A stretch of DNA of 64,000 bases from Diogma glabrata. Taxonomy: Eukaryota; Arthropoda; Insecta; Diptera; Cylindrotomidae. The notes below the pieces were generated by a model. It saw only the letters and a program-made list of their open reading frames with translations, made no database searches and had not been told where the DNA came from. Shown here in pieces: positions 13,401-26,684 of this stretch. Position 1 is the stretch's first letter, and each line of letters begins with the position of its first letter. Where the stretch lies: the NCBI GenBank assembly GCA_963693315.1, contig CAVNZG010001088.1:1-64000 (forward strand). Reading direction: 5' to 3'. The position numbers were made by a program, and so were the translations under genes.

Positions 13401-16400
13401 AATCTAACAAAAATAAAACCAACTGATTTACTGCATGTAGGAAGGGGTTACAGCAAGTGGATTCTAGCCCCCCCCAAATTCAAAATTTGAAAATTCTCTA
13501 AAACGGCATACGACCAAACAAAAAAATCTAGTGACCTTTCCTGACCTAATGATTTTCCATCTAAAAAAAATTAAAAATTTGGATTTCGAGCGTATGTGGG
13601 GACAGGAAAGCAAATTCTAGTTCTCAAAGCTCAAAACTGGAGAAGTCTATAATTATACAACGGGGTACGACCAAACGAAAAAAACTAATGACCTTGCCTC
13701 ACCTAGCCATTATTAATCTAACAAAAATAAAACCAACTGATTTACTGCATGTAGGAAGGGGTTACAGCAAGTGGATTCTAGCCCCCCAAAATTCAAAATT
13801 TGAAAATTCTCTAAAACGGCATACGACCAAACAAAAAAATCTAGTGACCTTTCCTGACCTAATGATTTTCCATCTAAAAAAAATAAAAAATTTGGATTTC
13901 GAGCGTATGTGGGGACAGGAAAGCAAATTCTAGTTCTCAAAGCTCAAAACTGGAGAAGTCTATAATTATACAACGGGGTACGACCAAACAAAAAAACTAG
14001 TGACCTTTTCTCACCTAACTATTATTAATCTAACAAAAATAAAACCAACTGATTTACTGCATGGAGAAAGGGGTTACAGTAAGTGGATTCTAGCCCCCCC
14101 AAAATTCAAAATTTGAAAATCCTCTAAAACGGCATACGACCAAACAAAAAAATCTAGTGACCTTTCCTGACCTAATGATTTTCCATCTAAAAAAAATAAA
14201 AAATTTGGATTTCGAGCGTATGTGGGGACAGGAAAGCAAATTCTAGTTCTCAAAGCTCAAAACTGGAGAAGTCTATAATTATACAACGGGGTACGACCAA
14301 ACAAAAAAAACTAGTGACCTTTCCTCACCTAACTATTATTAATCTAACAAAAATAAAACCATTTGATTTACTGCATGTAGGAAGGGGTTACAGCAAGTGG
14401 ATTCTAGCCCCCCCAAAATTCAAAATTTGAAAATTCTCTAAAACGGCATACGACCAAACAAAAAAATCTAATGACCTTTCCTGACCTAATGATTTTCCAT
14501 CTAAAAAAAATAAAAAATTTGGATTTCGAGCGTATGTGGGGACAGGAAAGCAAATTCTAGTTCTCAAAGCTAAAAACTGGAGAAGTCTATAATTATACAA
14601 CGGGGTACGACCAAACAAAAAAAACTAGTGACCTTTCCTCACCTAACTATTATTAATCTAACAAAAATAAAACCATTTGATTTACTGCGTGTAGGAAGGG
14701 GTTACAGCAAGTGGATTCTAGCCCCCCAAAATTCAAAATTTGAAAATTCTCTAAAACGGCATACGACCAAACAAAAATATCTAGTGACCTTTCCTGACCT
14801 AATGATTTTCCATCTAAAAAAAATAAAAAATTTGCATTTCGAGCGTATGTGGGGACAGGAAAGCAAATTCTAGTTCTCAAAGCTCAAAACTGGAGAAGTC
14901 TATAATTATACAACGGGGTACGACCAAACAAAAAAAACTAGTGACCTTTCCTCACCTAGCCATTATTAATCTAACAAAAATAAAACCAACTGATTTACTG
15001 CATGTAGGAAGGGGTTACAGCAAGTGGATTCTAGCCCCCCCAAAATTCAAAATTTGAAAATTCTCTAAAACGGCATACGACCAAACAAAAAAATCTAGTG
15101 ACCTTTCCTGACCTACTGATTTTCCATCTAAAAAAAATAAAAAATTTGGATTTCGAGCGTATGTGGGGACAGGAAAGCAAATTCTAGTTCTCAATGCTCA
15201 AAACTGGAGAAGTCTATAATTATACAACGGGGTACGACCAAACGAAAAAAACTAGTGACCTTTCCTCACCTAGCCATTATTAATCTAACAAAAATAAAAC
15301 CAACTGATTTACTGCATGTAGGAAGGGGTTACAGCAAGTGGATTCTAGACCCCCCCCAAAATTCAAAATTTGAAAATTTTCTAAAACGGCATACGACCAA
15401 ACAAAAAAATCTAGTGACCTTTCCTGACCTAATGATTTTCCATCTAAAAAAAATAAAAAATTTGGATTTCGAGCGTATGTGGGGACAGGAAAGCAAATTC
15501 TAGTTCTCAAAGCTCAAAACTGGAGAAGTCTATAATTATACAACGGGGTACGACCAAACGAAAAAAACTAGTGACCTTTCCTCACCTAACCATTATTAAT
15601 CTAACAAAAATAAAATCATTTGATTAACGGCATGGAGGAAGGGGTTACAGCAAGTGGATTCTAGCCCTCCCCCCCCAAATTCAAAATTTGAAAATTCTCT
15701 AAAACGGCATACGACCAAACAAAAAAATCTAGTGACCTTTCCTGACCTAATGATTTTCCATCTAAAAAAAATAAAAAATTTGCATTTCGAGCGTATGTGG
15801 GGACAGGAAAGCAAATTCTAGTTCTCAAAGCTCAAAACTGGAGAAGTCTATAATTATACAACGGGGTACGACCAAACAAAAAAAACTAGTGACCTTTCCT
15901 CACCTAGCCATTATTAATCTAACAAAAATAAAACCAACTGATTTACTGCATGTAGGAAGGGGTTACAGCAAGTGGATTCTAGACCCCCCCCCAAAATTCA
16001 AAATTTGAAAATTTTCTAAAACGGCATACGACCAAACAAAAAAATCTAGTGACCTTTCCTGACCTAATGATTTTCCATCTAAAAAAAATAAAAAATTTGG
16101 ATTTCGAGCGTATGTGGGGACAGGAAAGCAAATTCTAGTTCTCAAAGCTCAAAACTGGAGAAGTCTATAATTATACAACGGGGTACGACCAAACGAAAAA
16201 AACTAGTGACCTTTCCTCACCTAACCATTATTAATCTAACAAAAATAAAATCATTTGATTAACGGCATGTAGGAAGGGGTTACAGCAAGTGGATTCTAGC
16301 CCCCCCAAAATTCAAAATTTGAAAATTCTCTAAAACGGCATACGACCAAACAAAAAAATCTAGTGACCTTTCCTGACCTAATGATTTTCCATCTAAAAAA

Positions 16401-17545
16401 AATAAAAAATTTGCATTTCGAGCGTATGTGGGGACAGGAAAGCAAATTCTAGTTCTCAAAGCTCAAAACTGGAGAAGTCTATAATTATACAACGGGGTAC
16501 GACCAAACAAAAAAAACTAGTGACCTTTCCTCACCTAGCCATTATTAATCTAACAAAAATAAAATCAACTGATTTACTGCATGTAGGAAGGGGTTACAGT
16601 AAGTGGATTCTAGACCCCCCCCCAAAATTCAAAATTTGAAAATTTTCTAAAACGGCATACGACCAAACAAAAAAATCTAGTGACCTTTCCTGACCTAATG
16701 ATTTTCCATCTAAAAAAAATAAAAAATTTGGATTTCGAGCGTATGTGGGGACAGGAAAGCAAATTCTAGTTCTCAAAGCTCAAAGCTGGAGAAGTCTATA
16801 ATTATACAACGGGGTACGACCAAACAAAAAAAACTAGTGACCTTTCCTCACCTAGCTATTATTAATCTAACAAAAATAAAACCAACTGATTTACTGCATG
16901 GAGGAAGGGGTTACAGTAAGTGGATTATAGCCCCCCCAAAATTCAAAATTTGAAAATCTTCTAAAACGGCATACGACCAAACAAAAAAATCTAGTGACCT
17001 TTCCTGACCTAATGATTTTCCATCTAAAAAAAATAAAAAATTTGGATTTCGAGCGTATGTGGGGACAGGAAAGCAAATTCTAGTTCTCAAAGCTCAAAAC
17101 TGGAGAAGTCTATAATTATACAACGGGGTACGACCAAACGAAAAAAACTAGTGACCTTTCCTCACCTAACCATTATTAATCTAACAAAAATAAATCCAAC
17201 TGATTTACTGCATGTAAGAAGGGGTTACAGCAAGTGGATTCTAGCCCCCCTAAAATTCAAAAATTTGAAAATTCTCTAAAACCGCATACCACCAAACGAA
17301 AAAAACTAGTGACCTTTCCTGACCTAATGATTTTCCATCTAAAAAAAATAAAAAATTTGGAAGTTGAGCATATATGGGGACAGGAAAGCAAATTCTAGTT
17401 CTCAAAGCTCACAACTGGAGATGTCTATAATTATACAACGGGTTACGACCAAACGAAAAAAACTAGTGACCTTTCCTGACCTAACGATGACCAAACGATT
17501 CCATATGCTAAACTTGGTAAAATCAGTACTTGGGGGGCTAGAATC
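10418..17545. repeat. Satellite array, ~314-bp monomers (about 22 copies), each of two related halves
   Basis: The landmark cgtatgtggggacagg recurs from about 10441 to 17054 at intervals of 309-323 bp (mostly 313-314), with a degenerate copy at about 17369. Each monomer has two diverged halves. Half A is gggtacgaccaaac, tagtgacctttcctcaccta, then gattctagcccccc. Half B is ggcatacgaccaaac, tagtgacctttcctgaccta, then attctagttctcaaag. Length variation sits mainly in a C run of 6-10. Two zones show alternating monomer types with a ~628-635-bp period (11.1-12.3 kb and 15.2-16.8 kb). Minus-strand frames of 60-76 codons in many monomers reflect sequence homogeneity, not selection, because the C-run length changes their ends. 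Confidence 0.97.
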
Positions 17546-18475
17546 CTTGAGGTGAGTCATTAAAATAATATTTGATGTGAGAACATTTAGGCGAACATTG
17601 CTTTTTTTGTTGATGTAATTTTGTTGCATTTGAAATGATTTATTTCTAATAATTAATCATATTTTAATTGACTTCTCACGATCAATGAATTTTCATAAAA
17701 ACAAAATAAAATATTGAGATTTCGAAATTTCCAGTTCGTGAAAGAGAGTTCTTTTTACTCAAAACTCAAAACTAGAGATGTCTATAATTATAAAACGGCA
17801 TACGACCAAACGAAAAAAACTAGTGACCTTTCCTTACCTTACAATCATATATCCAACGAAAATAAAACAAACTGATTTACGGCATGTAGGAAAGGGTTAC
17901 TGCTAGTGGATTTCAGCCTCTTCATACCTTCAACATTATATAAAATTAAAATAAAAAGTTTTTGTTTTTTCACTAAATAAAGAAATTTTTTATATGTAAC
18001 GTTAAACTAAATAAATAAATGCATTAAAATATCGGTTACAAATAGGTTAATCCAATATTTACAGCATTTTCGAAACGCAATAATAAAAGCTCAAGAATTT
18101 TAACAATTGTGTCAAGAAAACATTTAGGCGCAAATTGTGTTTTTCTGTTGTTGTAATTTTGTTGCATTTGAAATGATTTATTTCTTATAACTAATTAATT
18201 ATATGTGACCAAACTTTAAAAACTAGTGACCTTTCCTGACCTAACGATTCTTCATCTGAAAAAAATAAAAAAATTAGATTTTGAGCATGTTGGGGGGCTG
18301 GAAAAGTGGATTTTAGCCCCCCAAAGCTCAAATTTTGAAAAGGCTGTAAAAAAAAAACGGGGTACGACCAAACGAAAAAAACTAGTGACCTTTCCTGACC
18401 TAACGATGACCAAACGATTCCATATTTCAAACATTGTAAAATCAATATTTGGGGGGCTAGAATCCTGGAGGTCTA
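17546..18475. repeat. Degenerate satellite edge
   Basis: Beyond the array, decayed half-monomers persist at about 17756-17915 and 18205-18475. They keep tagtgacctttcct blocks and a 'tttggggggctagaatcc' core that also occurs at 17525-17545. Between them is AT-rich filler containing a repeated 'gttgtaattttgttgcattt'. This looks like the eroding margin of an array. Confidence 0.75.
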
Positions 18476-21400
18476 ACGTTTGGTTGACTGGACTGGTTTG
18501 GACATTTTCTTTATTTAACATATTGATCATTCATTACAACAAAATAATGAGTTAAAATTAGTCAATTTATAAAAACATGATTCCACTTTTTTTTAAACTT
18601 CTATTAGTCTGCTGCAATGGATACATAAGAATCTTATAAAGCTGCTAGTGGCATTTCGCCAGTAAAAAATGATGAATACTGAAAGATATTTCAGACAATA
18701 TTTTAAAACTGTCCAATGTCAACTTGAATAAAAAATTATCATGAGATACTTCAGTTAAGTGCTCTTTCAATTGATGTTCCATTCGACTGAGTCAAAAATT
18801 AGTTTTAACCTCATTTATCCCGGGCGACCTCGAAAGTTGATTACAGATAATAGTTTTTAAGTTATAAGATAATAGTTTTTATAAAACATAAATCCTACTT
18901 TTCTAATTGTAATTTATCAATTTTTTTGAAGAGATGACAATTCAAATTCATGAAGGCCAGCATAATAATAACAAACAAATAAATATTTTTACCCAGCAAA
19001 CATTTGTCTTACATATTTCAAATTAAATGATTGCTCAAAACTCAACTCTATAAGCCTATAGTATTTTTTGGAGATAAAATCAATTCATAGACTAGAACAA
19101 CTACATTCCACTTTAGTGGTTGACCTTTTTCTGCATGTTACCTTAAGGTGAGAATTTTTTGTGTCTGTGAAAATATGTTTTTGTAGTTAATTTTTTATTA
19201 TTTATTTAGTTTTTGTGCCTGCACTGTTGCAAAAAATTCTGTTGACACACTTGAAATCGTTTCACGATATGCATCTTTTATAGCTGTATAGAAACCAATA
19301 TTTTATAGGTCTTCCGTAAAAAAATTTACTGCATAATCAATACCCGTGTTCAATTATATCTTTTGTTAAATTTTCCCCAATCTGATAAAATAATTTCCGG
19401 TTGTAGTATATGCATCTATTACACTGCTTAACAATATTTTTTACTATCTAACTACAATTAAGCTTACTACATTTTGTGTGTGTCTGATAATACTTATAAC
19501 TATAAGCAATGATGCTATATTACAGTGAGATGTTTTTGGTGTAAGCTTTGATCATCAATTTGGTTAAGTCACATGTTTGGTAATATTAACGGATACTAAG
19601 TTTTGCGTTCTACTGTTAGACTATCGATTTGTTCGTCCAATCTAAAACATTGTGTTGAACATCTGTAACAAAAAAAATTTAATTAAATTTTCTTTAATTG
19701 ATTAACTGTCAGATCTAATATAGGCGCATTCCTTAAGCTTAATTCTAGTATCTATATATTTACTCAAATACTCTAATTATTTTTTAATATGAAAATATTT
19801 TAATAAGTGGCTTAATATCACGTTTTAAAGATGTCTAACTAATAATCAAAGTTGAGTTTTCCTTAATTTTTTGGCAAATTACTTTAGTCACCTGTTAACT
19901 TTTGATCTGATCATTCATCTTGTAATTTGTTTTATTATTTTAAATCATATTATCTCAAATCAATTCCAACTAGTTGGTATTATTTCTCTTAAAACGCAAT
20001 CTGCGGAATTGCTTACAAATCGATATAACTACAAAAAGCGCTAGTGGTTTTCATAGTTTTACTTAATTTTCTTGGAGATAAACATCTTTCCTCTTGCTAA
20101 GATTATTGTACCAGTAAACTTTTATTACAACTAAAACTTAAATATAAATTAAATAAAATACTTGAAATATACCAGACAAATGCGTTTGAAAAAATTTATT
20201 ATAAAAAAACAAAGGGCCGGTCTTTACAGGATAAAATTACCAAAACAACGGTGGAGGCCATCAATAATATAGTTTCTATACTTTCAAAACTCTAAACGCC
20301 TCTGTTACAAATACAATTAATTTGACGGTACAGTTTCTTGAATTTTATAGTTTCAAATGGTTTAAGAACCGTGACCGAAGCTATAGCTAGAGTATTACGT
20401 CTGTAGTGAACAGCAGATAGAAAATAATTGACTAAACCTTAATCTAACAAACACAAGTTCAAAGGAAAGTGAGAAACGTTTCGTTTTTCTTTATAGCTCG
20501 CTACCCACAAACAGTTTTGAAAAACGCATTAGATGTGCATTAATTTATGCCCACACAATCACATATATGCACACACATTTTAGACGCATGTTTAACGAAT
20601 AACAAAAAACAAAGCGTTTGGAAATTTATTTAATGATAATAATAATAAACAAAAGAATGAAGAATAAAAAAATTAAGATTGGAAGATTTTTACAAAATGG
20701 CTGGTTTTATTTTATGAGATACTATGACCTTCGTAATATTAAATTTATGAATTTTTTCTTAATTTTAAAGGAATTGTTTTGTGAAAGGTAATAAAAATAA
20801 ACAAAAGTTTTTGTTTGCCTTGTTTCATGTCGGTTTACTGATATTTAAATTTGTTTTTTATAACATTATAAAAATTATGGAAATTAATGTTATTTTTTAT
20901 ATTTAAAATTTGGATTTATAATTTCATTTAAATGGTATTATTGAAATAATGGCGCAAAAATAAACGAATAATTTACAAATGTAATCACACACAAACATAT
21001 TCAATTTACAACTTAAAAATACGACCCATATTCATTTGTAAACCAATTTTCGGTCATAAGAAACATTAACATTTTATTGGCTGTTTATCTACGTCGGCTA
21101 ACCCTGATGAGAAATAACAAAAGTTTTTAGAATTGAAAGTTTTCCTCGCTGGTGACAACCAGTAACTGAAGCATATTGCATGCTAAGTATTGAGGACAAA
21201 ATCTAGAATGTTTTGGGCTTGAGATTATCACACTTCCCTCGGGAACCATTTTCATCGTATGCATATATTTTTGATCGTACAGCAAAAATATTATCTTAAA
21301 CCTTGTTCTATTTTTGTGAAAGATACTAAAAAATTTTTTGTTTGCCACTTGCTCATTAGAAGATTAATTTTTAAAGTAAGTTTTAGCGGTAATTAATTAT

Positions 21401-21514
21401 AATTAAATTTATTTGTGTATTAATATAGTTAGGTGATTATTTTTATTTATAAACAAATTACATAATTTACTTAAAATAATCAAAATTATCAAGTTTGCAA
21501 GTTTCCAATTTTCG
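18476..21514. other. AT-rich noncoding stretch upstream of the aldehyde oxidase gene
   Basis: No gene, RNA or clear repeat was recognised. It was read specifically for a missing aldehyde oxidase first exon (ATG, then an INGK-like motif, then a phase-1 GT donor) and none was seen. Confidence 0.55.
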
Positions 21515-21639
21515 GTCCTGATTTGGCTAGCCTGAAATTTATATAATTCGTTAAATCTCAAGCAGAAACTAGTTACGAATAGCGTGAATACATCCGGAGG
21601 ATGATTGTTTGAAGAAAGGGAAGCCTTATTAGGGGAATC

Positions 21640-22310
21640 TGATGAGGATCTGTTCCGGGCCTGGAATTAGAATACGGTTAGCCTAATTTGAATATATTCT
21701 GCACTGATTTGGTTTTTCGTATTCGACGGGCAGTCTTTCGTTGGGCAGTTTGATCAGAGCCTGATATGAAATATCTTACAAGGGGTTTTCCTATATAATT
21801 TAATACGGCGAACTTGATCAGGGCATATTCCAACTATCCCAATCAGAGCCTGAAAGAAGAAAGCGTTACACTCATGATCAGGGCACAATTTGAGCCTTGA
21901 CAAAATTTCTGCTCGATATTCCACAAAAACAAATTATAAAAGTGCAAATCTATTAAGACAACTCAAATAAGAAAAACCGCATCAGGGTGGTTATTTTGTA
22001 GCGTTATCTCACTAGGTGAGATAAATAGTGAGATAAAGAAATTATGTTTGAATGATTTCTTTTATCTAATATAATCGATCAAAGACAAATATTTTATCTC
22101 ACTTTTTATCTCACCTAGTGAGATAACACTACAAAATAACCACCCAGGACTGGATACAATCAAATAGGGCAGACCGTAGTAAGGAATTTCATATCAGGCC
22201 TTGATCAGATTGCCCAACTAGAGGTCAAATACCAAAAATCAAATCAGAGTCGGATATATTCAAATAAGTTTAACCAGTAAAAGGTATTCTCAATCAGGCC
22301 TGCAACAGGC
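21640..22310. repeat. Imperfect foldback element (outer)
   Basis: Left-arm blocks gttgggcagtttgatcagag and cctgatatgaaat (21733-21772) pair with the reverse complement of the right-arm blocks atttcatatcaggcc and gatcagattgcccaac (22187-22220). Further out, gaatatattctgcactgattt pairs with aaatcagagtcggatatattc. Many 'gatcagggcctga'-like words recur across both arms. The arms are diverged, so it is older than the MITE nested in its centre. Confidence 0.7.
21985..22145. repeat. Nested 161-bp MITE
   Basis: Near-perfect terminal inverted repeats of about 50 bp begin gggtggttattttgtagcg and end with its complement. The palindromic block ctcactaggtgag lies inside each arm. A possible 3-bp duplication (cag) flanks it. 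It sits in the loop of the larger foldback at 21640-22310. Confidence 0.85.
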
Positions 22311-22617
22311 CCAAACCGAATTGTCATAATAGGACTAGCCTTTTCTGGATTAATCAGGCTCTTATCACACCCTTATTGTATTCTGGTTTTGCCAAACTAA
22401 TTTTTGGTCGGGTAAGTGGGGGTAAGATTTTGACATTTTGGAATCAAGATTGTAATACTTAGATCGAAATAAAAATATAAGTTTATTTCTAAGATCTAAT
22501 TTGATCTAATCTAATTTAATCCGACAAGAAAAAATTAGCTTAGCTACAGCGAGTATTAAAAAATAGTTGTTTATAGTTAAGTATAGCAGAATAATTTTTG
22601 ATCTCTTTTATTTTCAG

Positions 22618-25600
22618 TTTCACCCCCACAAATCCCTCTCACGACTTCTTTAAACACTTTTCTTCGTGAGCATGCTCAACTACGAGGAACGAAATTCATG
22701 TGTCTCGAAGGAGGATGTGGCGCATGTGTAGTAACGGCAACTAGATTTAATACAATAACAGTAAAACAAGAGACGCTGGCAATTAACTCTTGTCTCGTAT
22801 CAGTTTATTCTTGCCATGGTCTTGATATAACAACCGTTGAAGGGATTGGAAATAGAAAAGACGGATACCATCCAATTCAAAAACGATTAGCCCATCTTAA
22901 TGGAAGTCAATGTGGATACTGTTCGCCGGGAATGGTTATGAATATGTACGGTTTGATAAACTCAAACAATCGGCAGATATCCATGGAAGAAGTGGAAAAT
23001 TCATTTGGAGGAAACATATGTCGTTGCACTGGGTATCGTTCAATATTAGATGCGTTTAAAGGGTTGGCGGTTGATGCGACAGATGAGTTAAAAAATGTAT
23101 ACATTGATGATATTGAAGATGTCAAAGTATGCCCTAAAACAGGAACTTCATGTGCTGGAAGTTGCAGTGATCAACTCAAACAAAATCTCCATATCATAAC
23201 AAACAGTGATGAGGAATGGCATAAAGTATACAAATTGTCTGATATATTTGGCATCTTCAATCAAATTGGTAACAAACCTTATATGCTCGTAGCCGGCAAC
23301 ACTGCTCATGGAGTCTACCGTCGCAGTCCCAACATACAAGTATTCATCGACATCACAGATGTATCAGAGTTACATGCATATAAAATAGATAACCAATTGG
23401 AAATTGGCGGTAGCGTTTCACTAACCGAAACTATGCGAATTTTAGAAGATGCTGCAAATTTCCATCATAATTATGAATATTTACGACATGTGATTAAACA
23501 CATTGATGTAGTAGCAAATGTTCCCGTTCGAAATGTTGGAACAATTGCTGGTAATCTTATTATAAAACATCAACATATTGAGTTTCCATCAGACATCTTT
23601 CTCTTACTTGAAACAATTGGAGCGAAAATAACAATTGCGCAAGGTTTTGGAATTACAGTTGAGCGCAGTCCCTTAGAGTTTCTCCAGACCAACATGAATA
23701 AAAAAATTATTACAAAAATCACAATACCAAACTTGAACCCGGAACAATACGACTTCCGATCTTATAAAATTACTCCAAGAGCACAAAACGCTCATGCTTA
23801 CGTTAACGCAGCATTTCTTTTCCAATTCAATAAAAACAAAGACCAAGTAGTTTATTCCCGAATTTGTTTTGGTGGAATCAATCCTGAATTTACTCATGCT
23901 TATGTGACTGAGAAGTTTGTAATTGGAAAAAATTTGTATTCAGTTGATATTTTGAAGAGTGTTATGGACTGTATAGATTCTGAAATTCTTCCTGATTCAG
24001 TGTTATCAGATTCATCGCCGGCTTACAGAAAGAAGTTGGCTATTTCACTGTTTTATAAATTTGCATTGAGCACAAGTCCAGAGCACTTGGTTAAACCAGA
24101 ATACCGAAGTGGTGGAGAAATTTTAAAGAGGGAGCTATCATCTGGTAAACAAGATTTTAAAACTGTTAAAAAGAATTATCCTTTGACAAAATCAGTAACA
24201 AAACTAGAAGCGCTGATACAATGCTCTGGCGAAGCTTTATACACAAACGACTTACCATATCAACCGGGAGAACTATGGGCAGCATTTGTCATTGCAACCG
24301 AAGTTAATTCGAAAATTGGTAGCATTGATGCATCAGCAGCGCTGGTAATACATATTTTTCTACAAAAATTTGAATTAATAATTGATAATATTTCAGAAAG
24401 TCCCTGGAGTTGTAGCGTTTTTTTCAGCAAAAGATATACCTGGAAAAAATAATTTTTATCCTCCTAATATAGTTTTATATGCGGAAGAAGAAGAAATATT
24501 TTGTGGTGGTGTTGTTCAATTTCATGGACAACCAGTTGGTATAATTGTAGCAGAAACTTTTGATATAGCTCATTGTGCAGCACCACTAGTGAGAATTACT
24601 TATGAAAAGACTGATTTATCAGGTAAGGCTATTTATGCGAAATTGTAAATACCTAAAAATTTTGTTTCTGTTGTAAAGATAATCCAATAATGCCAACCAT
24701 CAAAGAGGTTATACAAAATAACGCAAAAGATCATATATTTCAATCAAAAGAAGTTTCAAACCAAAATGAATATGGTTTTCCACAAATCAATAGAATTTGG
24801 TCTCAATTATTTGGTGTTGATGCCAAGCATGAGGTAAAAGGACATTTTGACGTTGCTTCACAATATCACTTTACAATGGAAACTCAATCTTGTGTTTGTA
24901 TTCCAAAAAATGATGGAATGGATATTTATCCATCCACCCAATTTATGGACATGATTCAAGTCGCAGTATCCGAATGTCTCAAAGTTCCAGAAAATAAATT
25001 AAATCTATCAGTCGCTCGCGTAGGGGGTGGGTATGGAGCCAAAATAACGCGTAACTCGCAAATAGCATGCGCAACAGCACTTGCGTGCTATAAATTAAAT
25101 CGACCAATACGGTTTGTTTTAACAATGGAAGAAAATATGACGAGTATTGGAAAGCGATGGGCTTGCGTAAATGATTATGAAATCGATGTTGATGACAATG
25201 GAAAAATTCAGAAATTGAATAATACATATTACGCGGATGGTGGTTGTACTTTAAACGAAACGGTCCTTGCATTTTCAATACCGGCAACGAAGAATTGTTA
25301 CGATGAAACTGGATGGGTGGTTAAGCCAAATACTGTGAAAACCAATGCGCCTAGTAATACATGGTGTCGTGCACCTGGCACTCTTGAAGCTATTGCTATG
25401 ATTGAAAATATAATGGAGCATATTTCCAGAGTTGTGAAACGATCTCCTTAAAGTGTTAGACTTGCCAATATTCCAGCATCCAATAAAATGCGAACTGTGT
25501 ATCCAGAATTTTTAAAGTCCGTAGGTAGGTCATTTGTTTTATTATGGTTATGGAACAAATTTCTGTATGACACCAACTTTTAGACTTAGAAAAACGGAGA

Positions 25601-26684
25601 AAAGAAATTGATGTCTTTAATAAAAATAATATTTGGAAAAAGAAAGGAATTGCAACGACTTTAATGGAATTTCCTATTGATTACCTTGGAAGTTTTCCCG
25701 CATTTGTGGCCATATATCATAGTGATGGAACGGTTGCAATAACACATGGAGGAATCGAGATTGGTCAAGGAATTAATACCAAAGTTGCTCAAGTTGCGGC
25801 TCATATTTTAGGAATACCGTTGGAAATGGTGTCAGTTAAGCCTACAGAATCGGTCACATCAGCAAATGGCTTTGTAACAGGAGGAAGTGTTGCCAGTGAA
25901 AGTGTAGCCTTTGTAATATCGATAATTGTATTAAAATTCCAAATTTTGAATTTTGTTTATTTTAGGCTGTAAGCAAGGCGTGCGAGAAATTGAATAAAAG
26001 AATTCAACCAATTCGAGATGAATTGAAAACAGCAACCTGGGTTGAAATTACGCGCAAATGTTATGAACGACAAATAGACTTAACCGCAAAATATGCTGTC
26101 AGAGTTGGTGAAATTAAATCTTATAGTGTACTCGGTTGTGCTTGTGCTGAAATTGAAATGGATGTATTGACTGGAAACATTTTAATTTCTCGTGTTGATA
26201 TTTATGAAGAAACTGGAGAAAGTATGAGTCCAAGTATCGATGTTGGACAAGTGGAAGGAGCATTCGTAATGGGAGTCGGATTATGGCTTACTGAAAATCT
26301 CATTTACAATCGTATAAATGGAGAGCTATTGACGACACGCAGTTGGAACTATGAGCCACCTGGTGTTAAAGATATTCCGATTGATTTTCGCATAAAATTT
26401 ATTCAAACAGGTAATAATGCAGTAGGAGTTTTACGATCTAAAGCAACAGGGGAACCAGCTATTTGCATGTCTGTTGTTGTTTTGTTTGCGTTGAGGTATG
26501 CATTAGATTCCACTAAAAGAGATGCTGGTAGTAGTATTGAGTGGTATCCAATAGGTATTCGTAAATAACATTTTATGTATTTGTTTATTTTTAACATAAA
26601 TTATTTTTATTTGAAGGCATGCCTGCGTCTCCTGAACAAGTGGTACTAGCAACAGAAACATCAAAACTAAATTATACGTTTTAA
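22618..26684 (+). CDS. Aldehyde oxidase (molybdo-flavoenzyme), six exons visible, first exon missing, in-frame stop in exon C
   Basis: Exons: A 22618-24344, B 24397-24622, C 24679-25524, D 25584-25912, E 25966-26554, F 26617-26684. All introns are GT-AG, 52-62 bp, with consistent phases, giving about 1,260 residues. Order of domains: plant-type 2Fe-2S cluster (CLEGGCGAC plus a fourth Cys 21 residues on), second 2Fe-2S domain (SQCGYCSPGM, NICRCTGY), FAD domain (MLVAGNTAHGVYRRS, VPVRNVGTIAGNL), then the molybdenum domain (GKIDAS-like GSIDAS, VGGGYGAKI, WCRAPGTLEA, IGQGINTK, KATGEPA with the catalytic Glu). The KPYMLVAGNTAHGVYRRS segment and KATGEPA favour aldehyde oxidase over xanthine dehydrogenase. 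These enzymes oxidise aldehydes and heterocycles in the cytosol using Mo-cofactor, FAD and O2. Exon A starts in phase 1, so a short upstream exon is needed; none was found. A TAA at 25449-25451 replaces an expected Leu codon, so the copy is either a fresh pseudogene, a null allele or a base error. A possible polyA signal is at 26754. Confidence 0.93.

Noticed and set aside
10877..17076. A recurrent 60-82-codon minus-strand frame (RTRICFPVPTYARN...) and a plus-strand frame in almost every satellite monomer
   Set aside because: Openness follows from the homogeneity of the satellite. Ends shift with C-run length, and no family is recognised.
10418..17545. Possible CENP-B-box-like motif (tttcgagcgtatgtgggga) in the satellite
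   Set aside because: The required spacing and CGGG core of the CENP-B box are not matched. Only a partial TTCG word is present.
25990..26568. Reading straight through the exon E donor to a stop at 26568
   Set aside because: The donor at 26555 and acceptor at 26616 give the family-typical C-terminus (GMPASPEQVVLATE...); the read-through tail IGIRK does not.
26403..26597. Minus-strand frames across the aldehyde oxidase exons (also 22907-23125, 23673-23897, 24979-25287)
   Set aside because: Antisense shadows of a conserved coding region with supported splice structure.
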